From: an uncultured Rivibacter sp.
GTDB taxonomy: Bacteria; Pseudomonadota; Gammaproteobacteria; Burkholderiales; Burkholderiaceae
Direction: 5' to 3'
DNA length: 33,042 nt
Assembly (NCBI GenBank): GCA_946480925.1
Contig: CAMLLU010000063.1
Span: forward strand, 1 to 33,042
Shown here: one piece after another, positions 1-9,409 of the stretch
How the letters are laid out: each line of letters opens with the position of its first letter
Position numbering within the stretch: position 1 is the first letter of the stretch
The notes under the pieces: generated by a model
The model's database searches: none
Seen by the model: the letters and a program-made list of their open reading frames with translations, nothing else
What the model was told of the DNA's origin: nothing
Translations under genes and position numbers: made by a program

Positions 1-35
1 AGCACGGTGAGGGAGGCAAGCAGAAGGTGGCGCAT
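1..35 (-). CDS. Partial exported protein, signal-peptide start only
   Basis: Only the first 11 codons, MRHLLLASLTV, lie in the window; the gene continues past the left edge on the minus strand. A basic residue followed by a hydrophobic run is what the beginning of a Sec signal peptide or lipoprotein signal looks like. The start ATG ends at 35 and is preceded by a purine-rich GAGAGAGAG stretch that can serve as ribosome binding site. The gene is divergent from the reductase gene that starts at 170, so bases 36-169 are a shared promoter region. No function can be given from so little sequence. Confidence 0.5.
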   Translation of the reverse strand, partial: MRHLLLASLTV

Positions 36-169
36 CGCGGCTCTCTCTCGAAGGGAATGTCGAAGGGGGTGCCTGGAAGCCGCGATGCTGTCACAAAATC
101 CACGCCGACTGTCGATCGGGCCTGGCCTCGTTCGTCGTGGAGTCATCACCATCTTTTTGGAGAAACAGC

Positions 170-820
170 ATGTCCCGACTCAAGGTCCTGGCGTTTGCGG
201 TGTCGCTCGACGGCTTTGGTGCCGGGCCCGACCAAAGCCTGGAGAACCCGCTCGGCGCAGGCGGCGAGGCGCTGCACGAGTGGATGTTCCCGACGCGCAC
301 CTTCCAGCAGGAGGTGATGGGCCACAGCGAAGGCGGCAGCACGGGCGCGGACGACGACTTCGCGCGCCGCAGCTTCGACAACATCGGCGCATGGATCATG
401 GGCCGCAACATGTTCGGCCCCGTGCGCGGCGCCTGGCCCGACGACACCTGGAAAGGCTGGTGGGGCGACCAGCCGCCCTTTCACGTGCCGGTGTTCGTGC
501 TGACGCACCACGCGCGCGCACCCATCACGATGCAAGGCGGCACGACCTTCCACTTCGTGACCGGCGGCATCCATGAAGCGCTGCGGCTGGCCCGCGAGGC
601 GGCCACCGGCCGCGACGTGCGCGTGGGCGGCGGCGTGGCCACGGTGCGGCAGTACCTGCAGGCCGGCCTCGTCGACGAGATGCACCTGGTCACCTCGCCT
701 GCCCTGCTGGGCCGCGGCGAGCACCTGCTGGGCGGTATCGACCTCACCGCGCTCGGCTTTCGGTGCCGTGAACACGCCACCACGCCGAACGCGATGCACG
801 CGGTGCTGGGCAGGATCTAG
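170..820 (+). CDS. Dihydrofolate reductase family protein (RibD C-terminal fold)
   Basis: The predicted protein has 216 residues and the layout of the RibD_C/DHFR-like family, which uses NAD(P)H to reduce small heterocyclic substrates. The N-terminal strand MSRLKVLAFAVSLDGFGAG is the family's first strand and substrate loop. An IMGRNMFG segment (about residues 80-90) follows, then VFVLTHHARAP, and late in the protein a GGGVATVRQYLQAGLVDEMH stretch, the family's typical glycine-rich cofactor-binding end. The start at 170 is chosen because GGAG lies at the right distance upstream; an in-frame GTG at 137 adds only residues unlike the family. The gene stands alone and converges with the PEP-CTERM gene at 841. 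The substrate is unknown. DHFR proper is unlikely because of the RibD-like N-terminus. Confidence 0.85.
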   Translation: MSRLKVLAFAVSLDGFGAGPDQSLENPLGAGGEALHEWMFPTRTFQQEVMGHSEGGSTGADDDFARRSFDNIGAWIMGRNMFGPVRGAWPDDTWKGWWGDQPPFHVPVFVLTHHARAPITMQGGTTFHFVTGGIHEALRLAREAATGRDVRVGGGVATVRQYLQAGLVDEMHLVTSPALLGRGEHLLGGIDLTALGFRCREHATTPNAMHAVLGRI

Positions 821-840
821 TGTCAGGACACCAGGTGCTG

Positions 841-2088
841 TCAGCCCTCGCCTTTTCGACGCCGCGCCACGGTGAGCGCTAACAGGCCGGCGAGCATCAG
901 CGCATACAGCGACGGCTCGGGAATCGGCGTGAGCAGGAAGATGCCGCGGGTGCCGTCGTTCATGATGGTGTCCAGCGCGATCTGGCCCAGGTCGTTGAGC
1001 ACGACGGACGCGGTGTTGAGGCTGGCCGCATCGTTGAAAGACATGCCGAGCCATTCGGTCAGGTCGATCATCTGGCCGTCGCTGTAGAAGAAAGCGTGCC
1101 GCTCGCTGCTACCCAGCGCCACTTCCGAGAAGCCCACGACCTGGCCGCGCTCGTTGACGGCGGTGGCCACGCTGTTGCGGCCGCCGAGCGTGCCCAGGTC
1201 GGTCATCGTGCCGTCGTCCCACAGGAAGGCGTGGTTGCTACCGTCGCCGAGACTGGCTTCACCCACCACCTGTCCGGCGTTGTTGAGATCGCTGGGCGTG
1301 CTGTATGAGCCGCCGAGGGTGCCGAGATCCAGCGTCTGGCTGCCGGCATGGATGAAGGCATGGTATGCCCCCTGGTATCCCACGACCTGGCCTGAGTCGT
1401 TCAGGTCGACCCCGAAGTTGCCCCAGCCGCCACCGATGCCGATAGGCAGCACCTCCTCATCGGAAGGATGGAGCCACATCGACGGCGGCCGGCTCGTGCC
1501 CGAGATGTACCGACCGAACACAAGGCCGGAGTTGTTGATGGCCAGCGGCGCACCGGGCAGCTGCGTAACGGTGGTGCCGTCATACACCGTACCGTAGGAG
1601 GTATAGCCGAGCTGGGGAGAGATCGGCGCGCGCGAAATGACATGGCCGCGCTCGTTGATGCCGACAGCCTCCGTTGCAAGGCCAAACGGGTCGGGTATCT
1701 GCCGCGCAGTACCGACGAGCGGGTCATAGATGAAGGCATGCCGTGTGGTGCTGCCCTGCAAGTTGCCCCACCCCACCACCTGGCCGACGTTGTTGATGGC
1801 CGTGGCCTGGCTCTGCGTGCCTCCCAGGCCGATGCTTCGCAAGCTGCCATATTGAGGATCGTAGAGGAAGGACTGGGGGTCCACGCCCGAGGAGGACCAC
1901 CCCACGACCTGGCCGGCGTTGTTGATGTCGCTCACCCTTGCGACCCCGCCATGGACTACCGCCTCCCAGTGGTTCTCGGCCTTCCACGGCAGCCGAACCG
2001 CCGCCCAGTCGGGTTCCTGTGCCTGTGACGGCTGGAATGCGCCTGCCGCGCAGGCCATCGCCAAAAGCCAATGCTGTGCACGCTTCAT
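841..2088 (-). CDS. PEP-CTERM sorting-domain protein with HAF-type repeats (copy 1)
   Basis: This is a 415-residue exported protein. It opens with a signal peptide (MKRAQHWLLAMACAAGAFQPSQAQ). The body is a tandem series of units built around the pattern INN-x-GQVVGW followed by a histidine-aromatic element such as HAFIYD, HAFLWDDG or HAFFYSDG: the extracellular HAF repeat, probably a beta-propeller-like fold. The C-terminus has PIPEPSLYALMLAGLLAL followed by ARRRK, a classic PEP-CTERM signal (PEP motif, one membrane segment, basic tail) recognised by exosortase and linked in this order to exopolysaccharide export. No exosortase gene is in the window. The start at 2088 is fixed by a strong AAGGGAG site that is nearly identical in the second copy at 4554. 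The role is likely at the surface or in biofilm; the ligand is unknown. Confidence 0.88.
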   Translation of the reverse strand: MKRAQHWLLAMACAAGAFQPSQAQEPDWAAVRLPWKAENHWEAVVHGGVARVSDINNAGQVVGWSSSGVDPQSFLYDPQYGSLRSIGLGGTQSQATAINNVGQVVGWGNLQGSTTRHAFIYDPLVGTARQIPDPFGLATEAVGINERGHVISRAPISPQLGYTSYGTVYDGTTVTQLPGAPLAINNSGLVFGRYISGTSRPPSMWLHPSDEEVLPIGIGGGWGNFGVDLNDSGQVVGYQGAYHAFIHAGSQTLDLGTLGGSYSTPSDLNNAGQVVGEASLGDGSNHAFLWDDGTMTDLGTLGGRNSVATAVNERGQVVGFSEVALGSSERHAFFYSDGQMIDLTEWLGMSFNDAASLNTASVVLNDLGQIALDTIMNDGTRGIFLLTPIPEPSLYALMLAGLLALTVARRRKGEG

Positions 2089-2295
2089 GATCACTCCCTT
2101 CGCAACAATGGCCCTGCACGCAGGGCTGGCCAAGTCAACGAATCAGGGCGAGCAGCAGCCACGGCCTTGCAAGCCGGTGAATGCTGCAGGGTGCGCATCG
2201 TCTCGGCGGCAGCCGGCTCAAGGGGCATGCGGCAAGGTGACCCACACGTTCATGCGTCGCCTCTTTTCGCCCCCGTCACCGCAGGGTGCCGAAGC

Positions 2296-2362
2296 AATCT
2301 AGAACCTGCAGGCGTAGGCGTAAATGGACCGCTTGCAATGTCTTACGTCGGCTGCGTAACAG
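2296..2362 (-). promoter_or_regulatory. Conserved upstream element of PEP-CTERM gene copy 1
   Basis: Read on the minus strand, this has a dyad TTAC-N9-GTAA (2345-2360) within GTTAC...CGTAAGAC, then TTGCAAGCGG, then exactly 26 bases to CTAGATT (2296-2302). The same parts in the same order and spacing occur upstream of the second PEP-CTERM gene at 4601-4667. CTAGATT is the natural place for a -10-like element. The dyad would then sit in activator position. It overlaps the stop codon of the NTF2-like gene (2343). The leader from here to the start codon is about 200 bases. Confidence 0.6.
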
Positions 2363-2771
2363 TGGCAGCCGGCGCACCGAGCGCTTTCGCCGCCAGTTCG
2401 GTGTCCATGTATTCGGTGAGTTCCTGCAGCTTGCCGCCGACCAGCCGGCACACGAAGCAATAGTGGTTGTCGTAGGGCTGCCCCGCCTTCGTGGTGACGC
2501 TGCCACGGCACTGCACCACCACGTAATCGCCTTCGGCGATGAAGCGTTGTGCCTCGTTGGTGTAGGTGCTCGCGAAGCGCGCGAACAGCGGTTGCAGCAG
2601 CTCGTCTCGCACCACCTGCTTGCCGCGCCACGTGCCCGACCAGGTGCCGCTGCCCGGCATGGTCCATGTGAAGTCGTCGGCCATCGCGTCGACGAAGGGC
2701 CGGCCGTTGCCGTTGGCGAGCTCGGCGAAGATGCCCTGCATCAGCTGCTTGTTGTTCGACGTGGTGCTCAT
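2343..2771 (-). CDS. NTF2-like (SnoaL-type) protein, MerR-coupled
   Basis: The 142-residue product fits the nuclear transport factor 2-like cone fold: an N-terminal helix pair (NKQLMQGIFAELANGN), the DDFTWTMPGSG strand typical of SnoaL-like proteins (about residues 27-40), then strands with YVVVQCRGSVTT and YDNHYCFVCRLVGGKLQEL, and a closing YMDTELAAKALG helix. Such proteins are small enzymes or binding proteins for hydrophobic or polyketide-like ligands; the ligand here cannot be told. The start at 2771 has a good AAAGGAG site and overlaps the stop of the MerR gene by four bases (ATGA), so the two are translationally coupled. It is probably the main target of that regulator, through the operator at 3245-3275. 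Confidence 0.8.
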   Translation of the reverse strand: MSTTSNNKQLMQGIFAELANGNGRPFVDAMADDFTWTMPGSGTWSGTWRGKQVVRDELLQPLFARFASTYTNEAQRFIAEGDYVVVQCRGSVTTKAGQPYDNHYCFVCRLVGGKLQELTEYMDTELAAKALGAPAATVTQPT

Positions 2772-3217
2772 TTGCGGCTCCTTTGGCGGCGAGGTGTGTT
2801 GGTCGTGGTGGCAGCGGTCGATGCCACCACGTCGAGCGAAGGCCGCCTGCCCGTGTGCAGCCATTGCCCGTAGAAGTCGATCTTTCCGTCGAGCAGCGCC
2901 AGCGCCTCGGTCCATTCGGCGATGGTGCGTTCGACGCGTTCACGATGCGCGCGCAGCATGTCCTGCCGCTGCTCGAGCGTGCTCTTGCCCTGCTTCACGA
3001 GGGCCGTGTAGCGGCGCATCTCGGCGATGGACATGCCGGTCTTTCGCAGGCGCTCCATCAGCAGCAGCCAGCCGACGTGCTGCTCGGTGTAGCGGCGCCG
3101 GCCTCCGGCGTCGCGTGCAACGCCGGGCACGAGGCCTTGCGCCTCGTACCAGCGGATGGTGTCGATGCTGCGGCCCGTGCGCTGCGCCAGGCCGCCGATC
3201 ATCAGCGGTTCGTTCAT
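2768..3217 (-). CDS. MerR family transcriptional regulator
   Basis: The 149-residue protein has the MerR winged helix-turn-helix at the N-terminus: MIGGLAQRTGRSIDTIRWYE followed by the wing GRRRYTEQHVGWLLLMERLR. A dimerisation helix covers about residues 80-115 and ends in LLDGKIDFYGQWL. The protein contains no cysteine at all, which argues against the metal-sensing or NmlR thiol type and for ligand or constitutive control. Its C-terminal tail is basic (PRRQRSRK). The start at 3217 has AAAGGGGA upstream. It is the first gene of a two-gene unit with the NTF2-like gene. A perfect operator dyad in a 19-base promoter spacer lies directly upstream, so self-regulation by the usual MerR DNA-untwisting mechanism is likely. 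Confidence 0.9.
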   Translation of the reverse strand: MNEPLMIGGLAQRTGRSIDTIRWYEAQGLVPGVARDAGGRRRYTEQHVGWLLLMERLRKTGMSIAEMRRYTALVKQGKSTLEQRQDMLRAHRERVERTIAEWTEALALLDGKIDFYGQWLHTGRRPSLDVVASTAATTTNTPRRQRSRK

Positions 3218-3244
3218 CGGCCGTCCCCTTTGCCTTTTGCGCCC

Positions 3245-3275
3245 ATTGGGCAACCTGGAGGGCACTCCAGGTCAA
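3245..3275 (-). promoter_or_regulatory. MerR-type promoter/operator with 19-bp spacer
   Basis: On the minus strand TTGACC (-35, 3270-3275) and CCCAAT (weak -10, 3245-3250) are 19 bases apart. The spacer region carries a perfect inverted repeat, ACCTGGAG-N4-CTCCAGGT (3253-3272). An overlong spacer filled by a CTGGAG/CTCCAG-type dyad is the standard layout for MerR-family activation. The element lies 28 bases upstream of the MerR start codon, so it should drive the MerR/NTF2-like unit. Confidence 0.8.
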
Positions 3276-3294
3276 GGGGGACGGCAAGTTTTTT

Positions 3295-4554
3295 CTACGC
3301 GAGTTCTTTGCGCCGGCGCAGCGCAGCAAGCGCGCCCAGGCCTACCAGCATCAGTGCCATCACCTCGGGTTCGGGCACCGGCGTGATGACGTACGGGCTC
3401 CACGTGCCGTTGTTGTCAACGTTGAGCAGGATCTGCCCGACGTCGTTGAGCGCGACGCTCGTGAGGCTGAACAAGGTACCGGCCGGCAGCTGCGCGCGGA
3501 TCATCTCGGTGAGATTGGTCACCACGCCGTCGTCCCACAGGAACAGGCCGCTGGGGCCGCCCGATTGGTAGCCCGAGAAGAGCACCTGGCCCAGCTCGTT
3601 GAGGTCGAAGCCATCGGTCTGCCAGCCGGTGCCCAGGCTTGCGCCCAGTTTGATCCAGGAGCTCCCATCGTGGAAGTAGGCAGTGGGCACCGGGTTCCTG
3701 GAGCCATAGCTCCAGGTGTGCGTATGCACCAATGCCTGGCCCCGGTCGTTGACGTCGGTCGTCCACTGGAACAGCGAATCGGCCGGCAGCGTGGTGATGG
3801 AGCCATCGGGCTCGAAGATCGCTGCTTCGCTGCTGTAGGGATCACCGTTGAGCCAGTAGCTGCCTCCGACCTGGCCACGGTTGTTGAGCACGTGCGCCTG
3901 CGCCACACGGGTGGCATCACCCAGCGGTGTCAACGTGCCGTTGTGCATCACGAAGTCCGTGGAGGCCCAGGTGGGGTCGAAGTTCGTTGCAGTGCCGATC
4001 ACCTGGCCCACGTCGTTGATCTGCCGGGCATTGATGGAACTCCACCCCGGCGCGGTGAGCTGCGTACCCTGACCGTTGCCGTTGAACAGCCAGTTGCTGT
4101 AGCCCGTTCGATTCGTCGAGCTCAGCAGCACGTCACCGCGCTCATTGAGGTCGATGGCGCCCCCGTAGACCTCGCCCGGCGCCGCCAACAGCGCCATGCT
4201 GCCGTTGGCGTAGGTGAAGGTGCGTGACGCGAACTCCGGCGTGCCGTATTGGGTGCCGAGGATGGTGCCCGCGTTGTTGATGCGCATCACATTGGTGATG
4301 CCTGCCTCGGGCAGCATGGTGCGCTGGCCGCCGCTGAAGAGGAACGAAGTGCCGGCACCGCTCGTAGTGGTATTGGCGATGACCTGGCCCAGGTCGTTGA
4401 TGTCGGACGCGTAAAGGCTCTGGCCGTTGTAGGTGCCGAGATTGGTGATGGTCCAACCGGTGGTCGTGCCCTGTGCCGCCGCCGGCGGCACCGCAGCCAA
4501 ACCGGACAAGAGCACAAGGGGCACAAGGGCACAAGGCAGCTTCGTTGCGCTCAT
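3295..4554 (-). CDS. PEP-CTERM sorting-domain protein with HAF-type repeats (copy 2)
   Basis: This 419-residue paralogue of the protein at 841-2088 has a signal peptide (LVPLVLLSGLAAVPPAAAQ) and repeats of the pattern IND-x-GQVI or LNERGDVLL, each followed by a phrase of the type FLFSGG, LFNGNG or FLWDDGVVTNL. It ends with PVPEPEVMALMLVGLGALAAL plus RRRK, the PEP-CTERM signal. The repeats have drifted: the histidine-alanine-phenylalanine core is mostly lost, whereas it is clear in copy 1. The start at 4554 is set by GAAGGGAGTGATC directly before ATG, the same leader as copy 1. A GTG two codons upstream is possible but has worse spacing. The protein is probably sorted by exosortase to the surface or matrix. 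The upstream element at 4601-4667 suggests co-regulation with copy 1. Confidence 0.87.
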   Translation of the reverse strand: MSATKLPCALVPLVLLSGLAAVPPAAAQGTTTGWTITNLGTYNGQSLYASDINDLGQVIANTTTSGAGTSFLFSGGQRTMLPEAGITNVMRINNAGTILGTQYGTPEFASRTFTYANGSMALLAAPGEVYGGAIDLNERGDVLLSSTNRTGYSNWLFNGNGQGTQLTAPGWSSINARQINDVGQVIGTATNFDPTWASTDFVMHNGTLTPLGDATRVAQAHVLNNRGQVGGSYWLNGDPYSSEAAIFEPDGSITTLPADSLFQWTTDVNDRGQALVHTHTWSYGSRNPVPTAYFHDGSSWIKLGASLGTGWQTDGFDLNELGQVLFSGYQSGGPSGLFLWDDGVVTNLTEMIRAQLPAGTLFSLTSVALNDVGQILLNVDNNGTWSPYVITPVPEPEVMALMLVGLGALAALRRRKELA

Positions 4555-4600
4555 GATCACTCCCTTCAGGTGTGAAAGCCGGCCGCGCCGACCAGTGCGA

Positions 4601-4667
4601 AATCTAGTACCCGTCGGGAGTGAGCGACAGAGGCCGCTTTCAAAGTCTTACGCAGGTGGTGTAACGG
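4601..4667 (-). promoter_or_regulatory. Conserved upstream element of PEP-CTERM gene copy 2
   Basis: It has the same architecture as at 2296-2362: minus-strand GTTAC-N8-GCGTAAGAC (dyad TTAC-N9-GTAA, 4648-4664), then TTTGAAAGCGG, then 26 bases to CTAGATT (4601-4607). Here the -10-like element lies 47 bases from the start codon. The sequence between the conserved blocks is unrelated in the two copies, so the blocks look selected rather than just recently duplicated. Confidence 0.6.
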
Positions 4668-4693
4668 TACAGACCACACGTACACCGGCTGCG

Positions 4694-5062
4694 TTACCAG
4701 AGGTTCTTGCCGTCGATCGTCTCGTGCGGCACCGCGTCGAGGTCGAAGTTGTCGAACAGCCGCGCGTTCACGCTCACGCGTGGGTGTTCGAAGTCAGGCG
4801 CGCCGGAGCGGAAGTCCGGCGACTCGCAGTAGGTGCTGCAGCCGCAGGTCGCGCAGAAGTGATGCTTGATGAGCCGCGAATTCCACTGGTAGGTGGCCAC
4901 GTTCTCCACCGGCGTGGCGAGGCTGAACTGGTCGGGCGTGTAGTAGGCCCAGAGGCTGCCGCGCTTGGAGCAGTAGGAGCAGGTGCAGCAGGTGACGCTC
5001 TCGGGCGCCTCGCGCACTTCGAACTTGGTGGCGCCGCAGTGGCAGCTTCCCTGGATGGTCAT
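4694..5062 (-). CDS. GFA/CENP-V fold zinc protein
   Basis: The 122-residue protein carries the cysteine pattern of the glutathione-dependent formaldehyde-activating (GFA) fold: SCHCGATKFEV near the N-terminus, TCCTCSYCSKRG around residues 30-40, and HFCATCGCSTYC around residues 70-85. These bind two zinc ions. Family members accelerate formation of S-hydroxymethylglutathione or act as lyases on glutathione adducts, but most, including this one, have no proven substrate. The start at 5062 is chosen because GGGAG lies seven bases upstream. An ATG at 5083 sits in the loop of a leader hairpin and lacks a site. The ribosome binding site is part of a 10-bp stem (5066-5098), next to a 42-bp near-perfect palindrome, so translation may be controlled. 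Confidence 0.88.
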   Translation of the reverse strand: MTIQGSCHCGATKFEVREAPESVTCCTCSYCSKRGSLWAYYTPDQFSLATPVENVATYQWNSRLIKHHFCATCGCSTYCESPDFRSGAPDFEHPRVSVNARLFDNFDLDAVPHETIDGKNLW

Positions 5063-5065
5063 GGT

Positions 5066-5098
5066 CGTCTCCCGTTGGTTCATGCCGCACGGGAGACG
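5066..5098 (-). promoter_or_regulatory. Leader hairpin sequestering the GFA ribosome binding site
   Basis: In the minus-strand transcript CGTCTCCCGT (5098-5089) pairs perfectly with ACGGGAGACG (5075-5066) across a 13-base loop. The GGGAG ribosome binding site of the GFA gene is inside the 3' arm, three bases before ATG. If the hairpin forms it would mask translation initiation. The loop contains an upstream in-frame ATG (5083). Confidence 0.55.
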
Positions 5099-5100
5099 AT

Positions 5101-5142
5101 ATGCGCAGGCTCCTGACAACGAGTTGTCAGGAGCCTGCGCAT
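5101..5142. repeat. 42-bp palindrome (20-bp perfect arms, 2-bp centre)
   Basis: The first 20 bases (starting ATGCGCAGGCTCC and ending TGACAAC) are followed by GA and then their exact reverse complement. Only the two centre bases break the symmetry. It lies two bases upstream of the SD-masking hairpin in the GFA leader. It could be a DNA operator (core TGACAAC-GA-GTTGTCA) or, in RNA, an 18-bp-plus hairpin with a CGAG-type loop. There is no T-tract after it in either direction, so it is not a standard terminator. Confidence 0.75.
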
Positions 5143-5173
5143 GTGCCGACAGGAATGAGCGGGAAAGAAGCGC

Positions 5174-5338
5174 TCAGAAGGTGTGAATGAATTCGGCGTG
5201 ACCGAGCAGGGCGCCAAAACCCGGCCAATCTAGACGCAAAGCACAGTCGTAGCTCGGGCTACGGCGAGCATTTGCAACGACGAGTGGGCGGGTTTTGGCG
5301 ACCTGAGCGGGCATGGCGGATTCGTTCGCACCTTCTCA
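5174..5338. repeat. Dispersed ~165-bp palindromic repeat, copy 1
   Basis: This copy begins TCAGAAGGTGTGAATG and ends CGCACCTTCTCA. Its outer ~50 bases on each side are imperfect reverse complements, including GCCAAAACCC against GGGTTTTGGC. The centre carries a smaller dyad around CGTAGC/GCTACG. A copy about 90 per cent identical by eye is at 9680-9843. This copy supplies the stop codon of the small beta-type gene (5336). It encodes no convincing protein; the open frames inside it are by-products of the symmetry. It is probably a MITE-like or REP-like element mobilised in trans, or a bidirectional transcript end. Confidence 0.85.
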
Positions 5339-5668
5339 GGGCTGGTTCTGGATGGAAGGATCCACCGACAGGCGCTCGGTGCCGCTTTCGCTGACGACGA
5401 ACACCGTGTAGTTGAAGTCGCCGAGCTCGGTGCACACATCGAAGAGGTTCACCGTCTTGCCGCCGGGCTCCGTGACAGGGGGCTGCGGGAACTGAGTGCC
5501 GGGGTGGTGCACGACCACCGCGCAGTTGGCGGGAAAGACGTAGCCGTCAGTCGCCAGGGCGAAGGTCAACGTCGTGTCTTGCACGGTCACCGTCACCTTG
5601 TGAGGGTGACAGTGGATCTTGCGCTTGCCGTCGACTTCTTTAACGGTGACGATGACATCGGGTTCCAT
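5336..5668 (-). CDS. Small beta-type protein, probable DP-EP family
   Basis: This is a 110-residue soluble protein with no signal peptide. Alternating strands VIVTVKEVDG, KVTVTVQDTTLTFAL, CAVVVHHPG and FNYTVFVVS suggest an immunoglobulin-like beta sandwich. The GYVFPANCAVVVHH segment and the ending DPSIQNQP match my recollection of the uncharacterised DP-EP family. The start at 5668 is supported by AGAGGA at nine bases. An ATG at 5692 overlaps the kinase stop (ATGA) but has no site. Its position directly after the Ser/Thr kinase gene, and its place as the last gene of that unit, make it a candidate partner or substrate of the kinase; that is inference. The stop codon lies within the palindromic repeat, so the C-terminus may have been trimmed by its insertion. 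Confidence 0.72.
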   Translation of the reverse strand: MEPDVIVTVKEVDGKRKIHCHPHKVTVTVQDTTLTFALATDGYVFPANCAVVVHHPGTQFPQPPVTEPGGKTVNLFDVCTELGDFNYTVFVVSESGTERLSVDPSIQNQP

Positions 5669-5688
5669 GGTGTTGATCCTCTTTCTGT

Positions 5689-8427
<2,739 letters not shown>

Positions 8428-8489
8428 CACGTCAATGCTTCGCGACGCATGAACCTCTGCGCCGCGTCCAGCGGCCGCAGCCCAGCGGA

Positions 8490-8647
8490 CGCCGCGGATC
8501 CGGCTTCGCCGGTCCGCTGGCGTCGCCCCCTCGAGGGGGCTGAGCCCGGACACGAACAGTCCCTGCGGACTGTTCGTGCCTGGCGAAGAGCCGGACCGTC
8601 CTCGGTCCGGCGCGGCCTGCAAGGCCGGCGAAGCCGCTACGGGGGTG
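8490..8647. repeat. Multi-hairpin intergenic repeat, copy A
   Basis: This is a chain of short palindromes: GGATCCGGC/GCCGGTCC, CCCCCTCGAGGGGG, a perfect 12-bp stem CACGAACAGTCC/GGACTGTTCGTG (8551-8578) and CCGGACCG/CGGTCCGG (8591-8610). It ends CGAAGCCGCTACGGGGGTG. The same beginning (CGCCGCGGATCCGGC) and end occur at 15091-15164. It fills the gap between the sigma factor and kinase genes. It could attenuate transcription or stabilise the upstream message. Confidence 0.75.
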
Positions 8648-8649
8648 GT

Positions 8650-9213
8650 TCATCTCAACAATGCGGTGGAAAGCAGCGCGCGGGCCTTGCGCCAGTCGCG
8701 CTGCACGGTGCGTTCGGTGACGCCCAGGCAGTCGGCGATCTCGGCTTCGGAAAGGCCCGCGAAATAGCGCATCTCGACCACCTGCGCGAGCCGCTCGTCC
8801 AGCGCCGCCAGTTCTTCGAGCGCCTCGTGCACGCGCAGCACCTCTTCGTCGTCGAGCGAAACGCCATTGCCCACCTCGGTGCTGAGCGTGACGTGCGGCG
8901 AATCGCCGCCGCGCCGCTCGGCCGCACGTTCGCGCACGGCGTCGACGATGACGTTGCGCATCACCTTGGCCGCATAGGCCAGGAAGTGCTTGCGGTCGAC
9001 GAACTCCACGCTGCCGGCGCGCTGCAGCCGAAGGTAAGACTCATGCACCAGCGCCGTGGTGTCCAGCAGCGTGAGTTCGCCCGCCTCGCGCAAGCGCGCT
9101 CGCGCCACCTGGCGCAGGTCGGCATACAGCAGGTTGATGACGAGGTCGGCGGCTTGCCGGTCGCCGTTTGCAGCGGCGCGCAGCAAGGTGGTGATGTCCG
9201 CCATGTCGTTCAT
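8650..9213 (-). CDS. ECF-like RNA polymerase sigma factor (TIGR02999 type)
   Basis: The 187-residue protein has sigma region 2 around HESYLRLQRAG and DRKHFLAYAAKVMRNVIVDAVRERAAERRGG, and region 4 around LDERLAQVVEMRYFAGLSEAEIADCLGVTERTVQRDWRKARALL, a clear helix-turn-helix. The phrase LDTTALVHESYLRL is typical of the TIGR02999 group (ECF-like, often beside Ser/Thr kinases). Unlike classical ECF factors no anti-sigma gene follows; the kinase does. The start is taken at 9213; an internal ATG at 9204 is an alternative. A good promoter lies at 9245-9273. The gene is probably the head of a unit with the kinase and the beta-type gene. Confidence 0.9.
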   Translation of the reverse strand: MNDMADITTLLRAAANGDRQAADLVINLLYADLRQVARARLREAGELTLLDTTALVHESYLRLQRAGSVEFVDRKHFLAYAAKVMRNVIVDAVRERAAERRGGDSPHVTLSTEVGNGVSLDDEEVLRVHEALEELAALDERLAQVVEMRYFAGLSEAEIADCLGVTERTVQRDWRKARALLSTALLR

Positions 9214-9244
9214 GAAGGCGCCGCCGCGTTATCGGGAAGCCGCG

Positions 9245-9273
9245 ACTCTAACTGCGCCGAATGGCTGTATCAA
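9245..9273 (-). promoter_or_regulatory. Sigma-70 type promoter of the ECF-like sigma gene
   Basis: On the minus strand TTGATA (-35, 9268-9273) and TAGAGT (-10, 9245-9250) are 17 bases apart, matching consensus at five and four of six positions. Transcription would start near 9238, leaving a leader of about 25 bases. Confidence 0.55.
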
Positions 9274-9409
9274 GGCGCAACGCGGCCGGTGGCAGAGCGC
9301 ACAAATTTTTTCTTGGCAGCCGTGTCGGGTTTGGCGGGCGGATTCCGTATGTAGGGCTGAGGCCGGTATGCCGTACCGCTGGCCACCTCGATTCCCTGGA
9401 GTGCGCCAC

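Noticed and set aside
2281..2362. Sigma-54 promoter for the PEP-CTERM genes
   Set aside because: A GG-N10-GC pair was looked for around CTAGATT. The spacing is 9 in one copy and 11 in the other, so the consensus is not met.
5230..5439. Short frames inside the palindromic repeats (also 9432-9782)
   Set aside because: They arise from the symmetry of the repeat, are disrupted between copies and have no ribosome sites.
8432..8653. 73-codon frame whose ATG overlaps the sigma factor stop
   Set aside because: It lies in multi-hairpin repeat copy A; the ATGA overlap is a chance product of the repeat end.
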